64,000 nt of DNA. It comes from Hippophae tibetana (Eukaryota; Streptophyta; Magnoliopsida; Rosales; Elaeagnaceae). A program made the translations under genes and the position numbers. Where the stretch lies: assembly GCA_037013495.1 (NCBI GenBank), contig CM072801.1:79593816-79657815 (forward strand), written 5' to 3'. The notes below the pieces were generated by a model. That model was not told the DNA's origin and did not search any database. It saw only the letters and a program-made list of their open reading frames with translations. Shown piece by piece: positions 10,701 through 24,700 of the stretch; positions within the stretch are counted from its first letter, which is position 1; every line of letters begins with the position of its first letter.

Positions 10701-12463
10701 TTTATTTTGTTTTTGAGGCAAAAATCACCTAAAATAGAAGGAATTTTCACCTTAAAGTCTTGCATTTTCTTTAAATATTTTTTTCGTTGCTTTTGTCATT
10801 GGATTTATTTTCGCATTTTTCATTGAATTCTTCCTATCTTTTTCTTGGTACTTTATTTATGTGTTTAATTTATCTTTTTTCTTCTAAAAAACAAGGGAGT
10901 TGTTGCAATTCACTATTTCGAAAAAATAACTAATAATTTGGGTTGAAGCTTTAAACTGTCATAACTTTCAATTCATGCATCCAAACGACTATTATAATAA
11001 ATCAAATCAAAGCTCGTTTCGATTACTACATAGACAACCTAGCATGATTTGATTTCTCCTTGTGTCTGAACCCAAGTTTATTTATTTACCCTATTTACAT
11101 ACGTCTAAAAGTTTGGTCGTATCATATGTACTTGTTTTTGGTTCTTGTTGCTTAGGCTTAAATTACGATCATCTTAACCACATTCATGATTATTCAATCG
11201 TTCCTACCCGTTGGAGTTCGTATAGTCCCAGGTTCTTCGCCTAAAGGATATAATTCATATGGAATCATAGCCATGGTTTCTGAAAATAGGTTCTCTACAT
11301 GCTTATATCCGTTTTCTAATGTTATATTTTTTTCAAAACATAATTATTTGATTGTCTATTGTATTTTTGACTCATAAATCACTCAAAATAGAAGGAATTT
11401 TCACCCTAAAGTTTTGCATTTTCTTTAAATATTTTTGTCATTGTTTTCGTCATTGGATTTATTTTCGCATTTTTCATTGAATTCTTCCTATCTTTTTCTT
11501 GTTACTTTATTTTTACAAAACATTATTATTTGATTGTTTATTGTATTTTTGAGTCATAAATCACCTAAAATAGAAGGATTTTTCACCCTAAAGTCTTCCA
11601 TTTTCTTTAAATATTTTTTTCGTTGCTTTTGTCATTGGTTTTATTTTCGTATTTTTCTTTGAATTCTTCCTATCTTTTTCTTGTTACTTTATTTATGTGT
11701 TTAATTTATCTTTTTTCTTCTAAAAAACAAGAGAGTTGTTGCAATTCACTGTTTCGAAAAAATAACTAATAATTTGGGTTGAAGCTTTAAAATGTCATAA
11801 ATTTCAATTCATGCATTCAAACGACTATTATAATAAATCAAATCGAAGCTCGTTTCTATTACTACAAAGACAACCTAGCATGATTTTATTTCTCCTTGTG
11901 TCTGAATTCAAGTTTATTTATTTACCCTATTTACATACGTCTAAAAGTTTGGTCGTATCATATGGACTTGTTTTTGGTTCTTGTTGCTTAGGCTTCAATT
12001 ACGATCATCTTAACCACATTCATGGTTATTCAATCGTTCCTATTTGTTGGAGTTCGTATAGTCCCAGGTTCTTCGCCTAAAGGATATAATTCATATGGAA
12101 TCATAGCCATGGTTTCTGAAAATAGGTTCTCTACATGCTTATATCCTTTTTCTAATGTTATATTTTTTCAAAACATAATTATTTGATTGTCTATTGTATT
12201 TTTGACTCATAAATCACTCAAAATAGAAGGAATTTTCACCCTAAGGTTTTGCATTGTCTTTAAATATTTTTGTCATTGTTTTCGTCATTGGATTTATTTT
12301 CGCATTTTTCATTGAATTCTTCCTATCCTTTTCTTGTTACCTTATTTATGTGTTTAATTTATCTTTTTTCTTCTAAAAAACAAGAAAGTTGTTGCAATTT
12401 ACTGTTTCAAAAAAATAACTAATAATTTAGGTTGAAGCTTTAAACTGTCATAACTTTCAATTC
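7709..12463 (+). repeat. Monomer block with a distant partner at 24.2-28.6 kb
   Basis: Monomers start at 7709 (ATGTAT), 8363, 9016, 9669, 10322, 10975 and 11811. The block corresponds monomer by monomer to 24207, 24861, 25514, 26167, 26820, 27474 and 28127, at an offset near 16,498 bp. Shared rare markers are ATTAATATACG and CGCCTTAAGG in the second monomer, ATATAAGGAA and CTTGGTAC in the fourth, and CTGAATTCAAG and ATATCCTTTTTC in the last. Many single-base differences show it is an older copy than the local tandem duplications. Confidence 0.75.
10975..11810 (+). repeat. Rearranged 836-bp monomer with out-of-phase junction
   Basis: This copy is about 183 bp too long. It reads normally to GTTACTTTAT, then jumps back at TATTT (11508-11512) to the segment beginning TTTACAAAACATTATT, repeating about 182 bp of the T-rich half. 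Before the jump the monomer carries the TTTTTTTCAAAAC form of that segment. After it comes a different form, with TTGGTTTTATTTTCG and TTTTTCTTTGAATTC. The junction therefore joins two different monomers out of register rather than simply repeating one. Confidence 0.88.
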
Positions 12464-15445
12464 ATGCATCCAAACGATTATTATAATAAATCAAATCGAA
12501 GCTCGTTTCGATTACTACAAAGACAACCTAGCATGATTTGATTTCTCCTTGTGTCTGAACCCAAGTTTATTTCTATACCCTATTTACATACGTCTAAAAG
12601 TTTGGTCGTATCATATGGACATGTTTTTGGTTCTTGTTCCTTAGGCTTCAATTACGATCATCTTAACCACATTCATGGTCATTCAATCGTTCCTATTTGT
12701 GGGAGTTCATATAGTCCCAGGTTCTTCGCCTAAAGGATATAAGTCATATGAAATCATAGCCATGGTTTCTGAAAATAGGTTCTCTACATGCTTATATCCG
12801 TTTTCTAATGTTATATTTTTATGAAACATAATTATTTGATTGTTTACTGTGTTTTGGAGTCATAAATCACCTAAAATAGAAGGAATTTTAACCCTCAAGT
12901 CATGCACTTTCTTTAAATATTTTGTCATTGTTTCGTCAGTATTTTTATTTTCGTATTTTTCTTTGAATTCTTCTTATCTTTTTCTTGTTATTTTATTTAT
13001 ATGTTTAATTTATCTTTGTTATTCTAAAAACAAGAGAGTTGTTGCAATTCACTGTTTCGAAAAAATAACTAATAATTTGGGTTGAAGCTTTAAAATGTCA
13101 TAACTTTCAATTCATGCATCCAAACGACTATTATAATAAATCAAATCGAAGCTCGTTTTGATTACTACAAAGACAACCTAGCATGATTTGATTTCTCCTT
13201 GTGTCTGAACCCAAGTTTCTTTATTTACCCTATTTACATATGTCTAAAAGTTTGGTCGTATCATTTGGACTTGTTTTTGGTTCTTGTTGCTTAGGCTTCA
13301 ATTACGATCATCTTAACCACATTCATGATTATTCAATCGTTCCTATTTGTTGGAGTTCGTATAGTCCCAGGTTCTTCGCCTAAAGGATATAATTCATATG
13401 GAATCATAGCCATGGTTTCTGAAAATAGGTTCTCTACATGCTTATATCCGTTTTCTAATGTTATATTTTTTCAAAACATAATTATTTGATTGTTTATTGT
13501 ATTTTTGAGTCATAAATCACTCAAAATAGAAGGAATTTTCACCATAAAGTCTTGCATTTTTTTTAAATAATTTTGTCGTTGCTTTTGTCATTGGATTTAT
13601 TTTCGCATTTTTCATTGAATTCTTCCTATCTTTTTCTTGTTACTTTATTTATGTGTTTAATTTATCTTTTTTCTTCTAAAAAACAAGGGAGTTGTTGCAA
13701 TTCACTGCTTCGAAAAAATAACTAATAATTTTGGTTGAAGCTTTAAAAGGTCATAACTTTCAATTCATGCATCCAAACGATTATTATAATAAATCAAATC
13801 GAAGCTCGTTTCGATTACTACAAAGACAACCTAGCATGATTTGATTTCTCCTTGTGTCTGAACCCAAGTTTATTTCTATACCCTATTTACATACGTCTAA
13901 AAGTTTGGTCGTATCATATGGACATATTTTTGGTTCTTGTTCCTTAGGCTTCAATTATGATCATCTTAACCACATTCATGGTCATTCAATCGTTCCTATT
14001 TGTGGGAGTTCATATAGTCCCAGGTTCTTCGCCTAAAGGATATAAGTCATATGAAATCATAGCCATGGTTTCTGAAAATAGGTTCTCTACATGCTTATAT
14101 CCGTTTTCTAATGTTATATTTTTATGAAACATAATTATTTGATTGTTTATTGTGTTTTGGAGTCATAAATCACCTAAAATAGAAGGAATTTTAACCCTCA
14201 AGTCATGCACTTTCTTTAAATATTTTGTCATTGTTTCGTCAGTATTTTTATTTTCGTATTTTTCTTTGAATTCTTCTTATCTTTTTCTTGTTATTTTATT
14301 TATATGTTTAATTTATCTTTGTTATTCTAAAAACAAGAGAGTTGTTGCAATTCACTGCTTCGAAAAAATAACTAATAATTTGGGTTGAAGCTTTAAAATG
14401 TCATAACTTTCAATTCATGCATCCAAACGACTATTATAATAAATCAAATCGAAGCTCGTTTCGATTACTACAAAGACAACCTAGCATGATTTGATTTCTC
14501 CTTGTGTCTGAACCCAAGTTTCTTTATTTACCCTATTTACATATGTCTAAAAGTTTGGTCGTATCATTTGGACTTGTTTTTGGTTCTTGTTGCTTAGGCT
14601 TCAATTACGATCATCTTAACCACATTCATGATTATTCAATCGTTCCTATTTGTTGGAGTTCGTATAGTCCCAGGTTCTTCGCCTAAAGGATATAATTCAT
14701 ATAGAATCATAGCCATGGTTTCTGAAAATAGGTTCTCTACATGCTTATATCCGTTTTCTAATGTTATATTTTTTCAAAACATAATTATTTGATTGTTTAT
14801 TGTATTTTTGAGTCATAAATCACTCAAAATAGAAGGAATTTTCACCATAAAGTCTTGCATTTTTTTTAAATAATTTTGTCGTTGCTTTTGTCATTGGATT
14901 TATTTTCGCATTTTTCATTGAATTCTTCCTATCTTTTTCTTGTTACTTTATTTATGTGTTTAATTTATCTTTTTTCTTCTAAAAAACAAGGGAGTTGTTG
15001 CAATTCACTGCTTCGAAAAAATAACTAATAATTTTGGTTGAAGCTTTAAAAGGTCATAACTTTCAATTCATGCATCCAAACGATTATTATAATAAATCAA
15101 ATCGAAGCTCGTTTCGATTACTACAAAGACAACCTAGCATGATTTGATTTCTCCTTGTGTCTGAACCCAAGTTTATTTCTATACCCTATTTACATACGTC
15201 TAAAAGTTTGGTCGTATCATATGGACATATTTTTGGTTCTTGTTCCTTAGGCTTCAATTATGATCATCTTAACCACATTCATGGTCATTCAATCGTTCCT
15301 ATTTGTGGGAGTTCATATAGTCCCAGGTTCTTCGCCTAAAGGATATAAGTCATATGAAATCATAGCCATGGTTTCTGAAAATAGGTTCTCTACATGCTTA
15401 TATCCGTTTTCTAATGTTATATTTTTACAAAACATCATTATTTGA
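12464..15445 (+). repeat. Dimeric higher-order repeat, period 1,303 bp
   Basis: Monomers start at 12464, 13114, 13767, 14417 and 15070, alternating 650 and 653 bp. The 650-bp type (12464, 13767) has the ATGAAACATAATT and CATGCACTTTC variants. The 653-bp type (13114, 14417) has ACATATGTCTAAAAG and CATTTGGACTTG. The monomer at 15070 begins like 13767 but its tail switches to the ACAAAACATCATT form near 15425, marking the end of the duplication. Confidence 0.85.
12826..13085 (+). repeat. Diverged tail of the 650-bp subclass (type example)
   Basis: This tail differs from the common form by many changes at once: TTATGAAACATAATT, GTGTTTTGGAGTC, CCCTCAAGTCATGCAC, a shorter TATTTTGTCATTG, CGTCAGTATTTTTA, and ATTTATATGTTTAATT, with a net loss of 3 bp. 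The same tail occurs near 14129, 30442, 53297 and 56560, giving the five 650-bp monomers starting at 12464, 13767, 30086, 52941 and 56204. It is the most divergent monomer type in the window and probably an old subfamily. Confidence 0.8.
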
Positions 15446-15722
15446 TTGTTTATTGTATTTTTGAGTCATAAATCACCTAAAATAGAAGGAATTTTAACCC
15501 AAAAGTCTTGCATTTTCTTTAAATATTTTTGTCGTTGCTTTTGTCATTGGTTTTATTTTCGTATTTTTCTTTGAATTCTTCCTATCTTTTTCTTGTTATT
15601 TTATTTATGTGTTTAATTTATCTTTTTTCTTCTAAAAAACGAGGGAGTTGTTGCAATTCACTGTTTCGAAAAAATAACTAATAATTTGGGTTGAAGCTTT
15701 AAACTGTGATAACTATTAATTC

Positions 15723-18700
15723 ATGCATCCAAACGACAATTATAATAAATCAAATCGAAGCTCGTTTCGATTACTACAAAGAAAACCTAGCATTATTTTA
15801 TTTCTCCTTGTGTCTGAACCCAAGTTTCTTTATTTACCCTATTTACATACGTCTAAAAGTTTGGTCGTATCATATGTACTTGTTTTTGGTTCTTGTTGCT
15901 TAGGCTTAAATTACGATCATCTTAACCACATTCATGGTTATTCAATCGTTCCTATTTGTTGGAGTTCGTATAGTCCCAGGTTCTTCGCCTAAAGGATATA
16001 ATTCATATGGAATCATAGCCATGGTTTCTGAAAATAGGTTCTCTACATGCTTATATCCGTTTTCTAATGTTATATTTTTTTCAAAACATAATTATTTGAT
16101 TGTCTATTGTATTTTTGACTCATAAATCACTCAAAATAGAAGGAATTTTCACCCTAAAGTTTTGCATTTTCTTTAAATATTTTTGTCATTGTTTTCTTTA
16201 TTGGATTTATTTTCGCATTTTTCATTGAATTCTTCCTATCTTTTTCTTGTTACTTTATTTATGTGTTTAATTTATCTTTTTTCTTCTAAAAAACAAGGGA
16301 GTTGTTGCAATTTACTGTTTCAAAAAAATAACTAATAATTTGGGTTGAAGCTTTAAGCTGTCATAACTTTCAATTCATGCATCCAAACGACTATTATAAT
16401 AAATCAAATCAAAGCTCGTTTCGAATACTACAAAGACAACCTAGCATGATTTCATTTCTCCTTGTGTCTGAACCCAAGTTTCTTTATTTACCGTATTTAC
16501 ATATGTCTAAAAGTTTGGTCGTATCATATGGACTTGTTTTTGGTTCTTGTTCCTTAGGCTTCAATTACGATCATCTTAACCACATTCATGGTTATTCAAT
16601 CGTTCCTATTTGTGGGAGTTCGTATAATCCCAGGTTCTTCGCCTAAAGGATATAAGTCATATGGAATCATAGCCATGGTTTCTGAAAATAGGTTCTCTAC
16701 ATGCTTATATCCGTTTTCTAATTTTATATTTTTACAAAACATTATTATTTGATTGTTTATTGTATTTTTGAGTCATAATTCACTCAAAATAGAAGGATTT
16801 TTCACCCTAAAGTCTTGCATTTTCTTTAAATATTTTTGTCGTTGCTTTTGTCATTGGATTTATTTTCGCATTTTTCATTGAATTCTTCCTATCTTTTTCT
16901 TGTTACTTTATTTATGTGTTTAATTTATCTTTTTTCTTCTAAAAAACAAGAGAGTTGTTGCAAATCACTGTTTCGAAAAAATAACTAATAATTTGGGTTG
17001 AAGCTTTAAAATGTCATAAATTTCAATTCATGCATGCAAACGACTATTATAATAAATCAAATCGAAGCTCGTTTCGATTACTACCAAGAAAACATAGCTT
17101 TATTTCATTTCTTCTTGTGTCTGAACCCAAGTTTCTTTATTTACCCTATTTACATATGTCTAAATGTTTGGTGGTATCATATTGTTTTTGGTTCTTGTTC
17201 CTTAGGCTTCAATTACGATCATCTTAACCACATTCATGGTTATACAATAGTTCCTATTTTGTTGGAGTTCCTATAGTCCCAGGTTCTTCGCCTAAAGGAT
17301 ATAAGTCATATGGAAGCATAGCCATGGTTTCTAAAAATAGGTTCTCTACATGCTTATATCCGTTTTCTAATGTTATATTTTTACAAAACATTATTATTTG
17401 ATTGTTTATTGTATTTTTGAGTCATAATTCACTCAAAATAGAAGGATTTTTCACCCTAAAGTCTTGCATTTTCTTTAAATATTTTTGTCGTTGCTTTTGT
17501 CATTGGATTTATTTTCGCATTTTTCATTGAATTCTTCCTATCTTTTTCTTGTTACTTTATTTATGTGTTTAATTTATCTTTTTTCTTCTAAAAAACAAGA
17601 GAGTTGTTGCAAATCACTGTTTCGAAAAAATAACTAATAATTTGGGTTGAAGCTTTAAAATGTCATAAATTTCAATTCATGCATGCAAACGACTATTATA
17701 ATAAATCAAATCGAAGCTCGTTTCGATTACTACCAAGAAAACATAGCTTTATTTCATTTCTTCTTGTGTCTGAACCCAAGTTTCTTTATTTACCCTATTT
17801 ACATATGTCTAAATGTTTGGTGGTATCATATTGTTTTTGGTTCTTGTTCCTTAGGCTTCAATTACGATCATCTTAACCACATTCATGGTTATACAATAGT
17901 TCCTATTTTGTTGGAGTTCCTATAGTCCCAGGTTCTTCGCCTAAAGGATATAAGTCATATGGAAGCATAGCCATGGTTTCTAAAAATAGGTTCTCTACAT
18001 GCTTATATCCGTTTTCTAATGTTATATTTTTACAAAACATTATTATTTGATTGTTTATTGTATTTTTGAGTCATAATTCACTCAAAATATAAGGATTTTT
18101 CACCCTAAAGTCTTGCATTTTCTTTAAATATTTTTGTCGTTGCTTTTGTCATTGGATTTATTTTCGCATTTTTCATTGAATTCTTCCTATCCTTTTCTTG
18201 TTACTTTATTTATGTGTTTAATTTATCTTTTTTCTTCTAAAAAACAAGAGAGTTGTTGCAATTTACTGTTTCAAAAAAATAACTAATAATTTGGGTTGAA
18301 GCTTTAAGCTGTCATAACTTTCAATTCATGCATGCAAACGACTATTATAATAAGTCAAATCAAAGCTCGTTTCGATTACTACAAAGACAACCTAGCATGA
18401 TTTCATTTCTCCTTGTGTCTGAACCCAAGTTTCTTTATTTACCGTATTTACATACGTCTAAAAGTTTGGTCGTATCATATGCACTTGTTTTTGGTTCTTG
18501 TTGCTTAGGCTTAAATTACGATCATCTTAACCACATTCATGGTTATTCAATCGTTCCTATTTGTTGGAGTTCGTATAGTCCCAGGTTCTTCGCCTAAAGG
18601 ATATAATTCATATGGAATCATAGCCATGGTTTCTGAAAATAGGTTCTCTACATGCTTATATCCGTTTTCTAATGTTATATTTTTTTCAAAACATAATTAT

Positions 18701-21700
18701 TTGATTGTCTATTGTATTTTTGACACATAAATCACTCAAAATAGAAGGAATTTTCACCCTAAAGTTTTGCATTTTCTTTAAATATTTTTGTCATTGTTTT
18801 CTTTATTGGATTTATTTTCGCATTTTTCATTGAATTCTTCCTATCTTTTTCTTGTTACTTTATTTATGTGTTTAATTTATCTTTTTTCTTCTAAAAAACA
18901 AGGGAGTTGTTGCAATTTACTGTTTCAAAAAAATAACTAATAATTTGGGTTGAAGCTTTAAGCTGTCATAACTTTCAATTCATGCATCCAAACGACTATT
19001 ATAATAAATCAAATCAAAGCTCGTTTCGATTACTACAAAGACAACCTAGCATGATTTCATTTCTCCTTGTGTCTGAACCCAAGTTTCTTTATTTACCGTA
19101 TTTACATACGTCTAAAAGTTTGGTCGTATCATATGGACTTGTTTTTGGTTCTTGTTCCTTAGGCTTCAATTACGATCATCTTAACCACATTCATGGTTAT
19201 TCAATCGTTCCTATTTGTGGGAGTTCGTATAATCCCAGGTTCTTCTCCTAAAGGATATAAGTCATATGGAATCATAGCCATGGTTTCTGAAAATAGGTTC
19301 TCTACATGCTTATATCCGTTTTCTAATTTTATATTTTTACAAAACATTATTATTTGATTGTTTATTGTATTTTTGAGTCATAATTCACTCAAAATAGAAG
19401 GATTTTTCACCCTAAAGTCTTGCATTTTCTTTAAATATTTTTGTCGTTGCTTTTGTCATTGGATTTATTTTCGCATTTTTCATTGAATTCTTCCTATCTT
19501 TTTCTTGTTACTTTATTTATGTGTTTAATTTATCTTTTTTCTTCTAAAAAACAAGAGAGTTGTTGCAATTCACTGTTTCGAAAAAATAACTAATAATTTG
19601 GGTTGAAGCTTTAAAATGTCATAAATTTCAATTCATGCATGCAAACGACTATTATAATAAATCAAATCGAAGCTCGTTTCGATTACTACAAAGACAACCT
19701 AGCATGATTTTATTTCTCCTTGTGTCTGAACCCAAGTTTATTTATTTACCCAATTTACATACGTCTAAAAGTTTGGTCGTATCATATGGACTTGTTTTTG
19801 GTTCTTGTTGCTTAGGCTTCAATTACGATCATCTTAACCACATTCATGGTTATTCAATCGTTCCTATTTGTTGGAGTTCGTATAGTCCCAGGTTCTTCGC
19901 CTAAAGGATATAAGTCATATGGAAGCATAACCATGGTTTCTAAAAATAGGTTCTCTACATGCTTATATCCGTTTTCTAATGTTATATTTTTACAAAACAT
20001 TATTATTTGATTGTTTATTGTATTTTTGAGTCATAATTCACTCAAAATAGAAGGATTTTTCACCCTAAAGTCTTGCATTTTCTTTAAATATTTTTGTCGT
20101 TGCTTTTGTCATTGGATTTATTTTCGCATTTTTCATTGAATTCTTCCTATCTTTTTCTTGTTGCTTTATTTATGTGTTTAATTTATCTTTTTTCTTCTAA
20201 AAAACAAGAGAGTTGTTGCAATTCACTGTTTCGAAAAAATAACTAATAATTTGGGTTGAAGCTTTAAAATGTCATAAATTTCAATTCATGCATGCAAACG
20301 ACTATTATAATAAATCAAATCGAAGCTCGTTTCGATTACTACAAAGACAACCTAGCATGATTTTATTTCTCCTTGTGTCTGAACCCAAGTTTATTTATTT
20401 ACCCAATTTACATACGTCTAAAAGTTTGGTCGTATCATATGGACTTGTTTTTGGTTCTTGTTGCTTAGGCTTCAATTACGATCATCTTAACCACATTCAT
20501 GGTTATTCAATCGTTCCTATTTGTTGGAGTTCGTATAGTCCCAGGTTCTTCGCCTAAAGGATATAAGTCATATGGAAGCATAACCATGGTTTCTAAAAAT
20601 AGGTTCTCTACATGCTTATATCCGTTTTCTAATTTTATATTTTTACAAAACATTATTATTTGATTGTTTATTGTATTTTTGAGTCATAATTCACTCAAAA
20701 TAGAAGGATTTTTCACCCTAAAGTCTTGCATTTTCTTTAAATATTTTTGTCGTTGCTTTTGTCATTGGATTTATTTTCGCATTTTTCATTGAATTCTTCC
20801 TATCTTTTTCTTGTTACTTTATTTATGTGTTTAATTTATCTTTTTTCTTCTAAAAAACAAGAGAGTTGTTGCAATTCACTGTTTCGAAAAAATAACTAAT
20901 AATTTGGGTTGAAGCTTTAAAATGTCATAAATTTCAATTCATGCATGCAAACGACTATTATAATAAATCAAATCGAAGCTCGTTTCGATTACTACAAAGA
21001 CAACCTAGCATGATTTTATTTCTCCTTGTGTCTGAACCCAAGTTTATTTATTTACCCTATTTACATACGTCTAAAAGTTTGGTCGTATCATATGGACTTG
21101 TTTTTGGTTCTTGTTCCTTAGGCTTCAATTACGATCATCTTAACCACATTCATGGTTATTTAATCGTTCCTATTTGTTGGAGTTCGTATAGTCCCAGGTT
21201 CTTCGCCTAAAGGATATAATTCATATGGAATCATAGCCATGGTTTCTGAAAATAGGTTCTCTACATGCTTATATCCGTTTTCTAATGTTATATTTTTTTC
21301 AAAACATAATTATTTGATTGTCTATTGTATTTTTGACACATAAATCACTCAAAATAGAAGGAATTTTCACCCTAAAGTTTTGCATTTTCTTTAAATATTT
21401 TTGTTATTGTTTTCTTTATTGGATTTATTTTCGCATTTTTCATTGAATTCTTCCTATCTTTTTCTTGTTACTTTATTTATGTGTTTAATTTATCTTTTTT
21501 CTTCTAAAAAACAAGGGAGTTGTTGCAATTTACTGTTTCAAAAAAATAACTAATAATTTGGGTTGAAGCTTTAAGCTGTCATAACTTTCAATTCATGCAT
21601 CCAAACGACTATTATAATAAATCAAATCAAAGCTCGTTTCGATTACTACAAAGACAACCTAGCATGATTTCATTTCTCCTTGTGTCTGAACCCAAGTTTC

Positions 21701-24700
21701 TTTATTTACCGTATTTACATACGTCTAAAAGTTTGGTCGTATCATATGGACTTGTTTTTGGTTCTTGTTCCTTAGGCTTCAATTACGATCATCTTAACCA
21801 CATTCATGGTTATTCAATCGTTCCTATTTGTGGGAGTTCGTATAATCCCAGGTTCTTCGCCTAAAGGATATAAGTCATATGGAATCATAGCCATGGTTTC
21901 TGAAAATAGGTTCTCTACATGCTTATATCCGTTTTCTAATTTTATATTTTTACAAAACATTATTATTTGATTGTTTATTGTATTTTTGAGTCATAATTCA
22001 CTCAAAATAGAAGGATTTTTCACCCTAAAGTCTTGCATTTTCTTTAAATATTTTTGTCGTTGCTTTTGTCATTGGATTTATTTTCGCATTTTTCATTGAA
22101 TTCTTCCTATCTTTTTCTTGTTACTTTATTTATGTGTTTAATTTATCTTTTTTCTTCTAAAAAACAAGGGAGTTGTTGCAATTCACTGTTTCGAAAAAAT
22201 AACTAATAATTTGGGTTGAAGCTTTAAAATGTCATAAATTTCAATTCATGCATGCAAACGACTATTATAATAAATCAAATCGAAGCTCGTTTCGATTACT
22301 ACAAAGACAACCTAGCATGATTTTATTTCTCCTTGTGTCTGAACCCAAGTTTATTTATTTACCCAATTTACATACGTCTAAAAGTTTGGTCGTATCATAT
22401 GGACTTGTTTTTGGTTCTTGTTGCTTAGGCTTCAATTACGATCATCTTAACCACATTCATGGTTATTCAATCGTTCCTATTTGTTGGAGTTCGTATAGTC
22501 CCAGGTTCTTCGCCTAAAGGATATAAGTCATATGGAAGCATAACCATGGTTTCTAAAAATAGGTTCTCTACATGCTTATATCCGTTTTCTAATGTTATAT
22601 TTTTACAAAACATTATTATTTGATTGTTTATTGTATTTTTGAGTCATAATTCACTCAAAATAGAAGGATTTTTCACCCTAAAGTCTTGCATTTTCTTTAA
22701 ATATTTTTGTCGTTGCTTTTGTCATTGGATTTATTTTCGCATTTTTCATTGAATTCTTCCTATCTTTTTCTTGTTACTTTATTTATGTGTTTAATTTATC
22801 TTTTTTCTTCTAAAAAACAAGAGAGTTGTTGCAATTCACTGTTTCGAAAAAATAACTAATAATTTGGGTTGAAGCTTTAAAATGTCATAAATTTCAATTC
22901 ATGCATGCAAACGACTATTATAATAAATCAAATCGAAGCTCGTTTCGATTACTACAAAGACAACCTAGCATGATTTTATTTCTCCTTGTGTCTGAACCCA
23001 AGTTTATTTATTTACCCAATTTACATACGTCTAAAAGTTTGGTCGTATCATATGGACTTGTTTTTGGTTCTTGTTGCTTAGGCTTCAATTACGATCATCT
23101 TAACCACATTCATGGTTATTCAATCGTTCCTATTTGTTGGAGTTCGTATAGTCCCAGGTTCTTCGCCTAAAGGATATAAGTCATATGGAAGCATAACCAT
23201 GGTTTCTAAAAATAGGTTCTCTACATGCTTATATCCGTTTTCTAATTTTATATTTTTACAAAACATTATTATTTGATTGTTTATTGTATTTTTGAGTCAT
23301 AATTCACTCAAAATAGAAGGATTTTTCACCCTAAAGTCTTGCATTTTCTTTAAATATTTTTGTCGTTGCTTTTGTCATTGGATTTATTTTCGCATTTTTC
23401 ATTGAATTCTTCCTATCTTTTTCTTGTTACTTTATTTATGTGTTTAATTTATCTTTTTTCTTCTAAAAAACAAGAGAGTTGTTGCAATTCACTGTTTCGA
23501 AAAAATAACTAATAATTTGGGTTGAAGCTTTAAAATGTCATAAATTTCAATTCATGCATGCAAACGACTATTATAATAAATCAAATCGAAGCTCGTTTCG
23601 ATTACTACAAAGACAACCTAGCATGATTTTATTTCTCCTTGTGTCTGAACCCAAGTTTATTTATTTACCCTATTTACATACGTCTAAAAGTTTGGTCGTA
23701 TCATATGGACTTGTTTTTGGTTCTTGTTCCTTAGGCTTCAATTACGATCATCTTAACCACATTCATGGTTATTTAATCGTTCCTATTTGTTGGAGTTCGT
23801 ATAGTCCCAGGTTCTTCGCCTAAAGGATATAATTCATATGTAATCATAGCCATGGTTTCTGAAAATAGGTTCTCTACATGCTTATATCCGTTTTCTAATG
23901 TTATATTTTTTCAAAACATAATTATTTGATTGTTTATTGTATTTTTGAGTCATAAATCACTCAAAATATAAGGAATTTTCACCCTAAAGTCTTGCATTTT
24001 CTTTAAATATTTTTTTCGTTGCTTTTGTCATTGGATTTATTTTCGCATTTTTCATTGAATTCTTCCTATCTTTTTCTTGGTACTTTATTTATGTGTTTAA
24101 TTTATCTTTTTTCTTCTAAAAAACAAGGGAGTTGTTGCAATTCACTGTTTCGAAAAAATAACTAATAATTTGGGTTGAAGCTTTAAACTGTGATAACTAT
24201 TAATTCATGCATCCAAACGACAATTATAATAAATCAAATCGAAGCTCGTTTCGATTACTACAAAGACAACCTAGCATGATTTTATTTCTCCTTGTGTCTG
24301 AACCCAAGTTTATTTATTTACCCAATTTACATACGTCTAAAAGTTTGGTCGTATCATATGGACTTGTTTTTGGTTCTTGTTGCTTAGGCTTCAATTACGA
24401 TCATCTTAACCACATTCATGGTTATTCAATCGTTCGTATTTGTTGGAGTTCGTATAGTCCCAGGTTCTTCGCCTAAAGGATATAATTCATATGGAATCAT
24501 AGCCATGGTTTCTGAAAATAGGTTCTCTACATGCTTATATCCGTTTTCTAATGTTATATTTTTTTCAAAACATAATTATTTGATTGTCTATTGTATTTTT
24601 GACTCATAAATCACTCAAAATAGAAGGAATTTTCACCCTAAAGTTTTGCATTTTCTTTAAATATTTTTGTCATTGTTTTCTTTATTGGATTTATTTTCGC

